Source of the DNA: Pseudomonas sp. CCC3.1
GTDB lineage: Bacteria; Pseudomonadota; Gammaproteobacteria; Pseudomonadales; Pseudomonadaceae
DNA length: 64,000 nucleotides
Direction of reading: 5' to 3'
Assembly: GCF_034347405.1 (NCBI RefSeq)
Contig: NZ_CP133778.1
Coordinates: 3,472,001-3,536,000, forward strand
The position numbers were made by a program, and so were the translations under genes. This document shows, one piece after another, positions 1 to 7,219 of the stretch (positions are counted from its first letter, which is position 1; each line of letters begins with the position of its first letter). Below the pieces are notes generated by a model, which ran no database searches, was not told the DNA's origin, and saw only the letters and a program-made list of their open reading frames with translations.

Positions 1-1113
1 GATCAGCGACAACGGCACAGCAACCGAAGGAATAATCGTGGCGCTGGCACGGCGCAGGAACAGGAACGTCACCATCACCACCAACGCGATGGCGATCAGC
101 AATTCATGCTGCACATCGCGCACCGAAGCCCGAATGGTTTGCGTGCGGTCCGTCAGCACAGTGACGTCGATACCTGCGGGCAGGTTGTCGGTGATGCTCG
201 GCAACAGCGCCTTGATCCGGTCCACCACTTCAATCACGTTGGCCCCGGGTTGACGCTGAATGTTCAGTAATACCGCCTGATTTTCATTGGCCCAGGCCGC
301 AAGGCGCTCGTTCTCGGCCCCGTCGACAATTTCGGCCACGTCTTTGAGTCGCAGCGGCGCACCATTGTTGTAGGCCAGGATCAGCTCCGCGTATTCCTGC
401 GGGGTTTTCAACTGGTCGTTGGCATCGAGCATCGACACCCGGGTCGGGCCGTCAAAGTTGCCCTTGGGCTGATTGACGTTGGACGCGCCGATCAGGGTGC
501 GCACATCCGCCAGGTTCAAGCCATTGGCGGCCAGCGCCTCGGGGTTGACCTTGATCCGCACCGCCTGGCGCTGACCACCGGCGATGCTGACCATGCCGAC
601 GCCACTGATCTGGGCAATTTTTTGCGCCATGCGCGTGTCGACCAAGTCATTGAGCTTGGGCAGCAACATGGTTTTAGAGGTAATCGCCAGCGTCAGCACC
701 GGGGTATCGGCCGGGTTGACCTTGTTGTACACCGGGGGCGCAGGCAAATCCTTGGGCAACAGGTTAGTCGCGGCATTGATCGCGGCCTGAACCTGCTGCT
801 CGGCGACATCCATATTAATGTCGAGGTTGAAGCGCAAGGTCAGCACCGAAGCGCCGCCAGAACTGGTCGAGGCCATTTGCGTCAGGCCGGGCATTTGCCC
901 GAACTGGCGCTCAAGCGGCGCCGTCACTGCGCTGGTCATGACATCCGGGCTGGCGCCGGGGTACAGCGTCATCACGCGGATCGTCGGGTAATCGACCTGA
1001 GGCAAGGCTGACACTGGCAGCATGCGATAGGCAATGATCCCGGACAACACGATGGCCAGCATGCACAGCGTGGTTGCGACCGGGCGCAGGATAAACAGCC
1101 GCGACAGATTCAT
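1..1113 (-). CDS. mdtB: RND multidrug efflux permease, MdtB/MuxB type (partial, 3' end outside window)
   Basis: The minus strand reads an open frame from an ATG at 1113 to the window edge, giving the first 371 residues of an inner-membrane RND proton antiporter that would be about 1030 residues when whole. The protein begins MNLSRLFILRPVATTLCMLA, typical of MdtB/MuxB. It has a first membrane helix near residues 10-30, the long periplasmic porter domain, and a second helix start near 340-360 (ALVVMVTFLFL). Its ATG overlaps the adaptor stop by four bases (ATGA), so the two are translationally coupled. MdtABC/MuxABC pumps use two different RND subunits, so a second permease gene and an outer-membrane factor should follow outside the window. 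Assignment to the family is firm; the B rather than C subunit is inferred from position directly after the adaptor. Confidence 0.9.
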   Translation of the reverse strand, partial: MNLSRLFILRPVATTLCMLAIVLSGIIAYRMLPVSALPQVDYPTIRVMTLYPGASPDVMTSAVTAPLERQFGQMPGLTQMASTSSGGASVLTLRFNLDINMDVAEQQVQAAINAATNLLPKDLPAPPVYNKVNPADTPVLTLAITSKTMLLPKLNDLVDTRMAQKIAQISGVGMVSIAGGQRQAVRIKVNPEALAANGLNLADVRTLIGASNVNQPKGNFDGPTRVSMLDANDQLKTPQEYAELILAYNNGAPLRLKDVAEIVDGAENERLAAWANENQAVLLNIQRQPGANVIEVVDRIKALLPSITDNLPAGIDVTVLTDRTQTIRASVRDVQHELLIAIALVVMVTFLFLRRASATIIPSVAVPLSLI

Positions 1114-2399
1114 TCGTGCGCCTTGCCCTTGGCCTTGTCAGCAGCTGGATCGGCATCCGCGTCCGGGCCATCGTCCAGTTGTTCAGCCGCTGTTACTGGC
1201 ACCTCGGCGCTGTCATTCACCACTTCAACCGCACCGCCATCACGCAGACGGTCCGTGCCTTCAAGCACCACGCGATCACCGGCCTCAAGGCCTTCCTCAA
1301 TCACGCTCAGATCGCCATCGGTGGCACCGACTTTAATCGTGCGCATCTTGACCTTTTTATCGCCATCCATTGCATAGACGAACGAGCCATTGGTGCCGTA
1401 CTGAATCGCCGGGGTCGGGGCCAGGACCACGTTTTTCAGCGTGTCGGCCAGCAGGTGCACATTGACGAACTGGTTTGGGAACAGCGCCTGATCGCGGTTC
1501 TCAAACAGCGCCTTGAACTTCAGGGTGCCAGTGGTGACATCAATCTGGTTATCGATGCTGCTCAACACGCCCACGGCCAACTCTTTGCGATCACCACGGT
1601 CCCAGGCTTGCACCGGCAACTTGGCGCCGCTGCGATAACGTTCCAGCACCAAGGCCAAATTGTTTTCCGGCAGGGTGAAGCTGACCACAATCGGCTCGGT
1701 CTGAGTGATCACCACCAGCGCTGTGGTGTCATTGGCCGCGACCAGGTTGCCGACGTCCAGTTGACGCAAGCCCACACGCCCCGTGATCGGGGCACGAATC
1801 TTGGTGAACTCAAGGTTGAGCTTGGCGTCATTGACGGCCGCCTGATTGGTTTTGACCGTGCCCTGATATTGGCTGACCAACGCTTCGGCGGTATCCAGGG
1901 TTTGCTTGGCGATACTGTCTTCGGCGTACAGACCGCGGTAACGCTGCACATCGACCTGAGCATTTTTCAGTTGGGCCTGATTCTGCAACAGCGTGCCTTC
2001 AGCCTGGAGCAATGCGTTTTGATAACTGCGCGGGTCAATTTCAGCCAGCAGCTCACCGGCTTTGACCATTTGCCCTTCTTTGAAATACACCTTCACCAAC
2101 TCGCCTGCCACGCGGCTGCGTACATTGATCGTGTTCAGGGCCGTGACCGTGCCCAACGCTTTAAAGAAAATGGGGAAATCACCCCGCGTCACCTCTCCGA
2201 CCCGAACCGGCACCGCCTGAGTTGAGCCACCAAAGCCAGGACGCATCGCTCCCGTGCGGCTGGTGTGCCCCGGAGGTTGTGCGGTCTGGGCCTTTTTCGC
2301 CGCTGACGGCCACAGCCACCAGCTCACGCCAACAACGATCAGCAGAACCAGCAGGCCAACCAGCCAGCGACGAGATGTGTGGAAAACAGAGGATTGCAT
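1110..2399 (-). CDS. mdtA: RND efflux periplasmic adaptor, MdtA/MuxA family
   Basis: This 429-residue membrane-fusion protein links the inner-membrane RND pump to an outer-membrane channel. An N-terminal membrane anchor lies at residues about 11-31. It is followed by the lipoyl/barrel-sandwich region (GTVTALNTINVRSRVAGEL), a coiled alpha-hairpin, a second half-lipoyl motif (IRAPITGRVGLRQLDVGNLV) and the beta-barrel and membrane-proximal domains. The C terminus is a charged Asp/Ala/Lys tail of about 25 residues that varies in this family. It is the first gene of the efflux operon and overlaps the permease start. No dedicated regulator gene is adjacent; the upstream 300 bases hold a REP element and the tpx terminator. 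Confidence 0.92.
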   Translation of the reverse strand: MQSSVFHTSRRWLVGLLVLLIVVGVSWWLWPSAAKKAQTAQPPGHTSRTGAMRPGFGGSTQAVPVRVGEVTRGDFPIFFKALGTVTALNTINVRSRVAGELVKVYFKEGQMVKAGELLAEIDPRSYQNALLQAEGTLLQNQAQLKNAQVDVQRYRGLYAEDSIAKQTLDTAEALVSQYQGTVKTNQAAVNDAKLNLEFTKIRAPITGRVGLRQLDVGNLVAANDTTALVVITQTEPIVVSFTLPENNLALVLERYRSGAKLPVQAWDRGDRKELAVGVLSSIDNQIDVTTGTLKFKALFENRDQALFPNQFVNVHLLADTLKNVVLAPTPAIQYGTNGSFVYAMDGDKKVKMRTIKVGATDGDLSVIEEGLEAGDRVVLEGTDRLRDGGAVEVVNDSAEVPVTAAEQLDDGPDADADPAADKAKGKAHE

Positions 2400-2538
2400 T
2401 GAGTGATCAACCAGTTGGGCGCGTGCGCTTATTTTCAGGAGTCTGAAAGATAAGCAGTGCAGACGGTTATGAAAAGGCTCTTTACCGGGTATTTACGTTA
2501 TAGAGGTGTCAAGGAGATGAAGGCGGCCACATTCTGTG

Positions 2539-2619
2539 TGTGGGCTTGCTCGCGATTCAGGCGACTCGGTGTATCTGTCATGCCGAGGTGATGCCATCGC
2601 GAGCAAGCCCGCTCCCACT
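2539..2619. repeat. REP pair (REPIN), GTGGGCTTGCTCGCGAT type
   Basis: Two inverted copies of the motif GTGGGCTTGCTCGCGAT / ATCGCGAGCAAGCCCGCTCCCAC flank about 35 bases of unrelated sequence. This is the commonest Pseudomonas REP doublet layout. Related copies are at 30406-30496 and 50353-50443. Confidence 0.85.
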
Positions 2620-2655
2620 TGAAAGCACTCAAAACGGTTTTCGTCTTTGCAAATA

Positions 2656-2687
2656 AAAACGGCCTGGCATTCAATGCCAGGCCGTTT
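2656..2687 (-). terminator. Rho-independent terminator of tpx
   Basis: A perfect stem AAAACGGCCTGGCAT with a 2-3 base loop pairs with ATGCCAGGCCGTTTT just after the tpx stop codon. In the minus direction it continues into TTTTTATTTG. The A/T flanks on both sides make it potentially bidirectional. Confidence 0.85.
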
Positions 2688-2704
2688 TGAGTGTTGCGCA
2701 GGGC

Positions 2705-3205
2705 TTACTTCAAAACAGCCAGCGCTGCTTCGTAGTTTGGTTCTTCAGCGATTTCTTTAACCAGTTCGCTGTGCAGTACGTTGTCGTTTTCGTCCAGCAC
2801 GACAACAGCGCGAGCAGCCAGGCCAGCCAACGGACCATCAGCGATTGCTACGCCGTAGTTTTCGAGGAACTCACGGCCACGCAGGGTCGACAGGTTCTGT
2901 ACGTTTTCCAGGCCTTCTGCACCGCAGAAACGCGCTTGGGCAAATGGCAGGTCAGCCGAAATGTTCAGCACGACGGTGTTCGGCAGGTTATTGGCCTCGG
3001 CGTTGAACTTGCGCACGGACGTTGCGCACGTCGGGGTATCAACGCTTGGGAAGATGTTCAGCACTTTGCGCTTACCAGCAAAGCTGGCCAATGTTGTATC
3101 GGACAAATTACCCGCAACCAGCGAAAACGCTGGCGCCTTGGAGCCTACCGCTGGCAGCTCGCCGTTGACTTGAACAGGGTTGCCTTTAAGCGTCACTTGA
3201 GCCAT
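2705..3205 (-). CDS. tpx: Thiol peroxidase Tpx (atypical 2-Cys peroxiredoxin)
   Basis: The 166-residue protein is a full-length lipid/thiol peroxidase that reduces hydroperoxides with electrons from thioredoxin. The peroxidatic cysteine sits in the diagnostic motif SVDTPTCATSV near residue 60, and the resolving cysteine is in ARFCGAEG near residue 94, so both catalytic residues are present. The start MAQVTLKGNPVQ was chosen because an AAAAAAGGA ribosome-binding site lies just upstream and because it gives the usual family length. An upstream in-frame TTG/ATG extension has no such support. The gene stands alone with a strong terminator behind it. A housekeeping antioxidant role in cytoplasm/periplasm is known for the family. 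Confidence 0.95.
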   Translation of the reverse strand: MAQVTLKGNPVQVNGELPAVGSKAPAFSLVAGNLSDTTLASFAGKRKVLNIFPSVDTPTCATSVRKFNAEANNLPNTVVLNISADLPFAQARFCGAEGLENVQNLSTLRGREFLENYGVAIADGPLAGLAARAVVVLDENDNVLHSELVKEIAEEPNYEAALAVLK

Positions 3206-3341
3206 GAACGATGTCCTTTTTTGACAGTTTTTGAAGAGGCAGAAGTTAAACACGAATCCCGCAGACGACCTACGCCCTGTGCATAAATTGTCATTAAGAT
3301 ATTCCGGGCCAAGCTCACCCCCTAAAGAAGCATTGAGTCGA

Positions 3342-4010
3342 CTACTGCCTCATCTTCAGAAACGACTGATGCATATCCGACGCCCAGCCATCGATCACAG
3401 CTTTGACGTCATCGGCCTTCATGACCTGGCTGTCGTTGCTCAGCGGTTTGCCGGTGCCTTTGCGCACCACCTGCGCGATCACATCCTGGCTTTGCCCGTC
3501 GATAAATACCGCTTCGGTAGCCAGTTGGGTTTCCTGATCGCGGATCCCCGAAGCCGTGCTCACGGCCGCTACCACCAGTGCCACGGGAATGTACTCATAA
3601 GGCGCCAGGCCTTCGGTTTTACTGCTGACGGCGGTAATCGCCGGGCGCACCACAATCACGCCGGGCCCCGGGCCGCTGGCCAGTGGCAACGACTTGCTTA
3701 TCTCGCGTTTCAGTGCCTGGTCGTAATAGTGGGTAATGGCGGTCAAGGTGCTTTGCGGGATTTTGTCTGTCGGTTTCGGCGCCGGATACAGCTGGCTTGG
3801 CTCAACATAGACACTGGTGTATTTTTTGGCGTTCAGTTTGGGATCGACCCAGCGCATGACTTCGGCGCCGGAAGGCGACTTGGCCTCTTTGAGCCGGCTG
3901 TAATCTTTTAAGAATCCGGAGTATTCATCCGGTTGCTGAACCTTGCTGGCACAGCCGACCACCCCAATCGAGGCGATACACAACGTACCGATCATGAGAC
4001 CAAGCTTCAT
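3342..4010 (-). CDS. DUF3313 family lipoprotein
   Basis: The 222-residue product starts with a lipoprotein signal ending in the lipobox VVGC, so Cys20 should be lipidated and the protein anchored in the periplasm or outer membrane. The mature part carries features of DUF3313: an early YSGFLKDYS motif, YTSVYVEP, a central VVVRPAITAV strand, and a C-terminal AVIDGWA helix followed by a short basic end. No enzymatic residues are recognised, and the function of DUF3313 lipoproteins is unknown. It is monocistronic, facing away from tal across a 309-base gap. Confidence 0.75.
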   Translation of the reverse strand: MKLGLMIGTLCIASIGVVGCASKVQQPDEYSGFLKDYSRLKEAKSPSGAEVMRWVDPKLNAKKYTSVYVEPSQLYPAPKPTDKIPQSTLTAITHYYDQALKREISKSLPLASGPGPGVIVVRPAITAVSSKTEGLAPYEYIPVALVVAAVSTASGIRDQETQLATEAVFIDGQSQDVIAQVVRKGTGKPLSNDSQVMKADDVKAVIDGWASDMHQSFLKMRQ

Positions 4011-4126
4011 TAGTTAATTCCTGTAAGCAGCGCAACCGTTGATTCACGGAACTTTAGTTATAGCTAATTTTGTGTAAAACACCGCCCGACCATCGTTTAT
4101 TCAAGCGTTACGGTGATCCATTGCTC

Positions 4127-4146
4127 ACACCGTTTGGCAACGGTGT
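4127..4146. other. Short hairpin in the tal leader gap
   Basis: ACACCGTT-TGGC-AACGGTGT is a perfect 8-bp stem with a tetraloop, followed by TTTATAG. It lies in the 309-base gap (4011-4319) between the divergent DUF3313 lipoprotein and tal. It could be a weak terminator, an operator or part of a tal leader; sequence alone does not decide. Nothing else is recognised in this gap. Confidence 0.35.
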
Positions 4147-4319
4147 TTATAGCGCGCGTCCAATCTTGGGCTGCGCGTGCGTCATGAAGATTAAATCTGC
4201 ACCATTGGTTGCACTCAACAGGTGATCAACGGCATTCTGCCAGCTACCGCTTAACGAACTTTCAATCAACATCGCACTCCATCAGTACAGCCATTAATAC
4301 CTTTAAGACAGAGACGCTC

Positions 4320-5243
4320 ATGACTTCCAAGCTGGAACAACTCAAGCAGTTCACCACCGTGGTCGCAGACACCGGCGACCTCGACGCCATTACCCGTCTC
4401 AAACCCGTTGATGCCACCACCAACCCATCTCTGCTGCTCAAGGCTACCGCACTGCCTGGTTATGCCGACCTGCTGAAAAACGCCATCACCCACGCCAAGG
4501 GTGACGTTGGCCTGGCCTGCGATCTGTTCGCCGTGTCGGTAGGTAGCGGTATCTTGAAGGTCATCCCGGGCCGTATTTCGACCGAAGTCGACGCCCGCCT
4601 GTCATTTGACGAACCGGCCCTGCTGCAAAAAGCCAATCAGTTGATCGAGCTGTATGACAAGGCTGGCGTAGGCCGCGACCGCGTGCTGATCAAGCTGGCC
4701 TCGACCTGGGAAGGTATCCGCGCTGCCGAGAAGCTGGAAAAAGCCGGGATTCAAACCAACCTGACCTTGCTGTTCTCGTTTGCCCAGGCCGCCGCCTGCG
4801 CCGATGCCGGGGTGTTTTTGATTTCGCCGTTCGTGGGCCGGATTTACGACTGGTACAAGAAGTCCACCGGCATTGATTACACCGGTTCTGATGATCCGGG
4901 TGTGCAGTCCGTGACCCGCATCTACAACTACTACAAGACCAATGACTACAACACCGTGGTCATGGGTGCCAGCTTCCGCAACCTCAACCAGATTGAGCAA
5001 CTGGCTGGCTGCGACCGCCTGACCATCAGCCCGGACCTGCTGGAAAAACTGGCACTGGACGAAGGCACGCTGGAGCGTAAATTGAGCCCGGGCAAAACCG
5101 GCGAACCGCGCTTGATCCTGAACGAAGCGCAGTTCCGCTGGGCTTCGAACGAAGACGCCATGGCGACCGAGAAACTGGCCGAGGGCATTCGTCAATTCGC
5201 CCGCGACCAAGAGAAACTTGAGGCGTTGTTGTCAGGTCAGTAA
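4320..5243 (+). CDS. tal: Transaldolase
   Basis: The 307-residue protein is a class I transaldolase of the TalB type in the pentose-phosphate pathway. It moves a dihydroxyacetone unit from sedoheptulose-7-phosphate to glyceraldehyde-3-phosphate through a Schiff base. The Schiff-base lysine is K125 in the motif RVLIKLASTWEG, and the DATTNPSLL motif is at residues 31-39. The ATG at 4320 gives the normal family start MTSKLEQLKQFT with a purine-rich AGACAGAGA upstream. An earlier in-frame ATG at 4209 would add 37 non-conserved residues and is disfavoured. It is a single gene followed by an inverted repeat. Confidence 0.95.
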   Translation: MTSKLEQLKQFTTVVADTGDLDAITRLKPVDATTNPSLLLKATALPGYADLLKNAITHAKGDVGLACDLFAVSVGSGILKVIPGRISTEVDARLSFDEPALLQKANQLIELYDKAGVGRDRVLIKLASTWEGIRAAEKLEKAGIQTNLTLLFSFAQAAACADAGVFLISPFVGRIYDWYKKSTGIDYTGSDDPGVQSVTRIYNYYKTNDYNTVVMGASFRNLNQIEQLAGCDRLTISPDLLEKLALDEGTLERKLSPGKTGEPRLILNEAQFRWASNEDAMATEKLAEGIRQFARDQEKLEALLSGQ

Positions 5244-5257
5244 TGCCCAGACTCCGT

Positions 5258-5326
5258 CTGTAGAAACGAGCGTATCTCGCGATCTTTTAAACATTCAAAG
5301 ATCGTGAGACACGCCTGCGCCTACAG
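5258..5326. repeat. Imperfect inverted repeat between convergent tal and hldD
   Basis: CTGTAG...TCTCGCGATCTTT pairs with AAAGATCGTGAGA...CTACAG. It closes the space between the two convergent genes and reaches the hldD stop codon. It resembles the CTGTAG-type REP elements at 23954 and 31941 and may double as a bidirectional terminator. Confidence 0.6.
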
Positions 5327-6304
5327 CAGTGCCTGGCAATAACGCGCGACGCCCTCCTCTAGGCTTAACATCGGTTCGTCGTAACCCGCCTCGCGCAGCA
5401 CATTCAGGTCCGCGCAGGTGTAAACCTGATATTTGTGCTTGAGCCCTTCCGGGAATTCGCAATAGCGCAACACGCCTTCAAGCAGGGCAGTTTCTCGGGT
5501 CAGCAATGGCCGATGCTCAGCAGCACGCACGCTGTTAATCGTCGCCAGCGCCAGTTCATTAAACGAACGGGCCTGCCCCGTGCCTACGTTGAAAATACCG
5601 CTGACTTGAGGGTTGTCCAGCCAGTGCAGGTTGACCTTGACCACATCGTCCACCGACACAAAGTCGCGCAGATGCTCGCCCGCCGAGCAGCCGCCGTATT
5701 CACCAAACAACTCAACATAGCCACGGGCGCGGTATTGATTAAAACAATGCCAGACCATCGACGCCATTCGTCCTTTGTGTTGCTCACGCGGGCCGTAGAC
5801 ATTGAAGTAGCGCAGCCCCACCACCTGGCTGCGAACGCTGGGCAGCAAACGGCGCACGCGCTGGTCAAACAAGAACTTGGAGTAGGCGTACACATTCAGC
5901 GGCCGCTCGCACTCACGGGCGATACGAAAGTCCCGGTTGGCGCCGTAAACAGCCGCCGATGAGGCATACAGCAAAGGAATCGACTGATCCTGACAGGCTC
6001 GCAACACATCGCAGCTGTAGCGATAGTTGTTGTCCATCATCAATCGCCCGTCACTTTCCACCGTGCTGGAGCACGCGCCCTGATGCAGCACAGCCTGCAC
6101 CTCGCCCAACTGACGCTCGGCAAACAGTTGAACAAACTCGCGCTTGTCGACGTAATCGGCAATGTCACAATCCGAGAGGTTGCGGCTCTTGTCGCCGTCA
6201 GTCAGGTCATCCACGGCAATGATGTCGCGCTCGCCGCGTCGGTTAAGTGCCTTTATCAGGTTGCTGCCGATAAACCCGGCAGCCCCCGTCACGATGATGC
6301 TCAT
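5321..6304 (-). CDS. hldD: ADP-L-glycero-D-manno-heptose 6-epimerase
   Basis: The 327-residue protein is an extended short-chain dehydrogenase that converts ADP-D-glycero- to ADP-L-glycero-D-manno-heptose, the last step in making the heptose of the LPS inner core. The NADP-binding motif GAAGFIG is at residues 7-13 and the catalytic YAYSK (Y139, K143) follows. HldD signatures such as VDDLTDG and the IARECERPLNVYAYSK stretch are visible. Length matches the E. coli enzyme closely. It is not linked to other LPS genes here; the neighbour upstream is an unrelated methyltransferase 69 bases away. Confidence 0.93.
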   Translation of the reverse strand: MSIIVTGAAGFIGSNLIKALNRRGERDIIAVDDLTDGDKSRNLSDCDIADYVDKREFVQLFAERQLGEVQAVLHQGACSSTVESDGRLMMDNNYRYSCDVLRACQDQSIPLLYASSAAVYGANRDFRIARECERPLNVYAYSKFLFDQRVRRLLPSVRSQVVGLRYFNVYGPREQHKGRMASMVWHCFNQYRARGYVELFGEYGGCSAGEHLRDFVSVDDVVKVNLHWLDNPQVSGIFNVGTGQARSFNELALATINSVRAAEHRPLLTRETALLEGVLRYCEFPEGLKHKYQVYTCADLNVLREAGYDEPMLSLEEGVARYCQALL

Positions 6305-6373
6305 CCCAGACCACCTCCTGAAACCTTTAAAACGTCAGGCTATGCCCCTTGCGGGCCTGTGCATTGATGTGGG

Positions 6374-7150
6374 TCATGCCTGCTTGACGGTCACAAACGC
6401 TGAGGTGATATACGGCACGCTGACTTCACCCCCGTGATTCAACGTGCTTTCTGAGGCGACGAACGCGCGCAGTTGCTGCTCGACCTGCTCACGCTCGGCC
6501 GGTGCCAATGCCGAGATGAAACTGGTTGAGCGCACACGGTTGAAGATCACGTCCTCGACCGACCCGGTGTGCGACTGGCTGAACTGTTGCGGCTGCAAGG
6601 GGCCAAAACCGTCAAACGGGAACGCCTGACGCCAGGCGCCGGTGTAAAAGCGCGGCGCATCGCCCTCCCATTGATTGACCAGTGCGTCGAGTTTCTGCAC
6701 CCATGGCACGCTGGCATCGCGCAGGTTCCAGATCAACCCCAGGTGTCCACCCGGTTTCAGCACACGATGGATGTCGGCCAACGCCGCAGGGTTGGCAAAC
6801 CAGTGAAAGGCCTGCGCGCAAAGCACCACGTCGACACTCGCATCCGCCAAGGGAATGGCCTGTGCCGTGCCTTGATGGGCTTCGACTTCGGGGTAAGCGG
6901 TCGACAGTTTATCGAGCATGGCCTGCACCGGCTCGACCACGATCACCCGCGCGCCCGTCTGCAACAGGCGCGGGGTGAACTTGCCGGTGCCCGCCCCCAG
7001 TTCCAGAACCGTCAGGCCGGGTTTGAGGCCCAATGTGTCGGACAGCCATGTGCCCACTTGGGGCGGGTAATCGGGGCGCCCACGCACATACGTGTCGGCG
7101 CCCTGCGCATAGCCCTCAGCCGCTGAATGATGGATTTTTGCGTCGCTCAT
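6374..7150 (-). CDS. Class I SAM-dependent methyltransferase
   Basis: The 258-residue protein has the SAM-binding motif I VLELGAGTGKF at residues 48-58, an acidic strand after it (VIVVEP), and the later motifs VDVVLCAQAFHWF and LKPGGHLGLIWN that mark the Methyltransf_11/UbiE-like fold. The HWF after motif IV is frequent in the yeast TMT1/trans-aconitate-like branch, but the substrate cannot be read from the sequence. The start MSDAKIHHS is chosen because a strong GGAGG lies just upstream; the longer frame begins ten codons earlier without one. Confidence 0.8.
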   Translation of the reverse strand: MSDAKIHHSAAEGYAQGADTYVRGRPDYPPQVGTWLSDTLGLKPGLTVLELGAGTGKFTPRLLQTGARVIVVEPVQAMLDKLSTAYPEVEAHQGTAQAIPLADASVDVVLCAQAFHWFANPAALADIHRVLKPGGHLGLIWNLRDASVPWVQKLDALVNQWEGDAPRFYTGAWRQAFPFDGFGPLQPQQFSQSHTGSVEDVIFNRVRSTSFISALAPAEREQVEQQLRAFVASESTLNHGGEVSVPYITSAFVTVKQA

Positions 7151-7219
7151 GGTCAGCCTCCGTTTCGAAAGGTTGTTCAACCATAGCCGACTCGCGTCCA
7201 GTGCGGGGTGAAACTCTCG

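Noticed and set aside
1116..2225. 369-codon plus-strand frame opposite mdtA
   Set aside because: Antisense shadow of a well-supported adaptor gene, His/Gln-rich composition typical of reversed frames.
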